Shown here in pieces: positions 5,816 to 7,013 of a DNA stretch of 7,013 nucleotides (the stretch's first letter is position 1; every line of letters begins with the position of its first letter). This DNA comes from Clostridiales bacterium (GTDB lineage: Bacteria > Bacillota > Peptococcia > Peptococcales > Peptococcaceae): positions 1-7,013 of the forward strand of contig QAKL01000055.1 in NCBI GenBank assembly GCA_003343815.1, in the 5' to 3' direction. The position numbers and the translations under genes were made by a program. The notes below the pieces were generated by a model. It had not been told where the DNA came from. It searched no databases and saw nothing but the letters and a program-made list of their open reading frames with translations.

Positions 5816-6274
5816 AAATCTGGTGCTGACGATATAGCGGATGATGTGTGCTCTGCTTACCACGCCGACTAAGCGGCCGTCGCGCAATACCGGCACTTTT
5901 TTGATTTTCTTTTTGCCTAATATTTTAGCTACTTCATCAATATCAAAATCTTCGTCCACCGAAACGACCTTGGTCGTCGCCAACTCCATGACGTTTAAGT
6001 TCATCAAATCGTCCAACTTTTTCTCAAAGCTTTCGGTGTCATACCACACGGTGATAAAACTGGTCATATCTATAATGCGCGGATCTTGTTTCGCGATAAA
6101 TTTCATAATATCGCCGTCGCTGATAAAACCCACGACATAATTATCATCATCCACAACCGGTACGCCGCTGATTTCTTTATCGACCATCAATTCCAAAACT
6201 TCTTTAATAGTCGCTTTATAATGCACACTGTAAACCTCGTCATGCATAATATCCTTGATCTTTTTTACGCTCAT
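5807..6274 (-). CDS. Two-CBS-domain protein
   Basis: Stand-alone protein of 155 aa made only of a paired CBS (Bateman) module, which usually binds adenosine nucleotides and reports energy state. CBS1 is at about residues 8-60, with SGVPVVDDDNYVVGFISDGD (36-55). A 35-residue linker helix region follows, then CBS2 at about 96-150 with KKVPVLRDGRLVGVVSRAHI (125-144). Both copies keep the G/K-V-P-V and V-G-x-(I/V)-S-(D/R) pattern. No catalytic, transmembrane or DNA-binding domain is attached, so its partner cannot be named from sequence. The ATG has an AGGGGGA site about 7 nt upstream. It is divergent from the cyclophilin gene and lies upstream of the ACT operon, separated by a hairpin. Ligand is unknown. 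Confidence 0.92.
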   Translation of the reverse strand: MSVKKIKDIMHDEVYSVHYKATIKEVLELMVDKEISGVPVVDDDNYVVGFISDGDIMKFIAKQDPRIIDMTSFITVWYDTESFEKKLDDLMNLNVMELATTKVVSVDEDFDIDEVAKILGKKKIKKVPVLRDGRLVGVVSRAHIIRYIVSTRFLK

Positions 6275-6304
6275 ATCTCTTCCCCCTCTTTAAATCTTAC
6301 CCTT

Positions 6305-6333
6305 ATTTTAACTCATTTTTTTTATAAATGCAA
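6305..6333 (-). promoter_or_regulatory. Sigma-A-type promoter of the CBS-domain gene
   Basis: The minus strand reads TTGCAT (6333-6328), 17 nt, then TAAAAT (6310-6305). Transcription would start near 6298, about 24 nt before the ATG, leaving room for the AGGGGGA site. A second minus-strand -35-like TTGACA at 6380-6375 has only a poor -10 match (TCTTAA) at 17 nt and is less likely to be the main promoter. Confidence 0.6.
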
Positions 6334-6372
6334 ATGTTTTTTTCCTTTTCTTAAGATTTTCTCAAAATATAT

Positions 6373-6401
6373 TTGTCAAATATGCGCTCTTATGATATAA
6401 T
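6373..6401 (+). promoter_or_regulatory. Sigma-A-type promoter with extended -10 for the cyclophilin gene
   Basis: TTGTCA (6373-6378), a 17-nt spacer and a perfect TATAAT (6396-6401) preceded by TGA, the extended -10 TGn motif. Transcription should start near 6408, giving a leader of about 46 nt to the ATG at 6454. This is the best promoter match in the window and suggests good constitutive expression. Confidence 0.8.
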
Positions 6402-6453
6402 GAGAAATGTAAAATTTAACGATATTTTTCGTTTCACAGAAAGGATGATAATT

Positions 6454-6978
6454 ATGCCTAATCCGATAGTAACCATTACTATGCAATCCGGCAACGAAAT
6501 CAAAATCGAGCTTTATCCCGAGATGGCTCCTAACACCGTTAATAACTTTATCTTTTTGGCGAAAAACGGCTTTTACAACGGCCTCATTTTCCATCGCGTC
6601 ATTTCCGGCTTTATGATTCAAGGCGGCTGCCCCCAAGGTAGCGGCATGGGCGGCCCGGGATACAATATCAAAGGCGAGTTCCAGTCTAACGGCTTTAAAC
6701 AGAACACCTTAAATCACGAGCGCGGCGTTATCTCCATGGCGCGCACCATGGCGCCCGACACCGCAGGCAGTCAGTTTTTTATCATGCACCAGAATGCTCC
6801 GCATTTGGACAAACAATATGCCGCTTTCGGTAAAGTTATTGATGGCATGGACGAAGTCGACCGCATCGCCGGAGTTCCCACCAATTTCAGCGATAAACCG
6901 ATTAATCCTGAGGTTATGGAAAAAGTCACCGTCGAAACATTCGGCGAGGAATATCCCGCTCCGCAGGTTTTACGCTAA
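6454..6978 (+). CDS. Cyclophilin-type peptidyl-prolyl cis-trans isomerase
   Basis: Catalyses cis-trans isomerisation of Xaa-Pro bonds, assisting protein folding. It has 174 aa and no signal peptide or lipobox, so it is probably cytoplasmic. The cyclophilin core is complete: FHRVISGFMIQGG (46-58) with Arg48, Phe53, Met54 and Gln56 at the spacing of the human cyclophilin A active site, GVISMAR (91-97), AGSQFFI (104-110), and HLDKQYAAFGKVIDGMD (117-133). His117 stands where eukaryotic cyclophilins carry the cyclosporin-contacting Trp, as is common in bacteria. The start chosen is the ATG at 6454, 9 nt after AGAAAGG (6438-6444); an in-frame ATG at 6445 abuts that site and is too close. It is a single gene, divergent from the CBS gene, with its own strong promoter. 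No terminator is visible in the 35 bases left before the window ends. Confidence 0.96.
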   Translation: MPNPIVTITMQSGNEIKIELYPEMAPNTVNNFIFLAKNGFYNGLIFHRVISGFMIQGGCPQGSGMGGPGYNIKGEFQSNGFKQNTLNHERGVISMARTMAPDTAGSQFFIMHQNAPHLDKQYAAFGKVIDGMDEVDRIAGVPTNFSDKPINPEVMEKVTVETFGEEYPAPQVLR

Positions 6979-7013
6979 AATAAAGCTTACTATTTTCGTA
7001 ATAAAAAAACTCT

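Noticed and set aside
6376..6636. 86-codon minus-strand open frame across the cyclophilin promoter
   Set aside because: It is a shadow of the cyclophilin gene and crosses its strong promoter and start region; no supporting start signals.
1..7013. Mobile elements, CRISPR arrays, defence or biosynthetic systems
   Set aside because: I saw no transposase, integrase, phage or toxin-antitoxin proteins, no regular spacer-repeat array and no long terminal inverted repeats. The gene content is ordinary chromosomal.

Overview
The window looks like chromosomal DNA from a low-to-moderate GC Bacillota (Firmicutes). The evidence is strong AGGAGG-type ribosome binding sites before almost every gene, AT-rich intergenic DNA with good sigma-A-type promoters, and a gene set typical of Clostridia and Negativicutes: the ACT/UPF0237 plus UPF0210 pair, and a DUF5665 protein beside lspA and an RluD-family gene. 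A Negativicutes origin is only a guess. Protein coding is dense and mostly on the minus strand. I see no mobile element, CRISPR array, tRNA or rRNA.

Layout from left to right. Positions 1-170 are AT-rich with no convincing gene. They hold short repeats and, at the very edge, a minus-strand -35 box for a gene outside the window. A strong intrinsic terminator (171-195) ends two tandem, paralogous LysR-type regulator genes (203-1117 and 1149-2066, minus). These appear to be transcribed from one promoter at 2117-2145. A 226-bp AT-rich spacer follows.

Next is a compact five-gene minus-strand operon. In transcription order it encodes an ACT-domain protein (5431-5721), a PFL-like UPF0210 protein (4052-5419), a small DUF5665 membrane protein (3671-4042), lipoprotein signal peptidase LspA (3213-3656) and an RluD-type 23S rRNA pseudouridine synthase (2293-3213). 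Spacings are 11, 9 and 14 nt, then a 1-nt overlap. At three successive junctions the upstream TAG stop codon forms the start of the next Shine-Dalgarno sequence. The fourth junction is a TGATG stop/start overlap.

Upstream of this operon, separated by a hairpin (5758-5790), is a two-CBS-domain protein gene (5807-6274, minus). It is divergent from a cyclophilin-type peptidyl-prolyl isomerase gene (6454-6978, plus). Their 179-bp intergenic region carries a good promoter for each direction.

The functional links are loose. LspA (lipoprotein maturation at the membrane), the Rlu enzyme (ribosomal RNA modification) and the cyclophilin (protein folding) are housekeeping genes. The ACT/UPF0210 pair is widely conserved but has no established biochemical role as far as I know, and is the most open question here. 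The LysR pair resembles the CysL/CbbR-like subgroup, but no target gene lies in the window.
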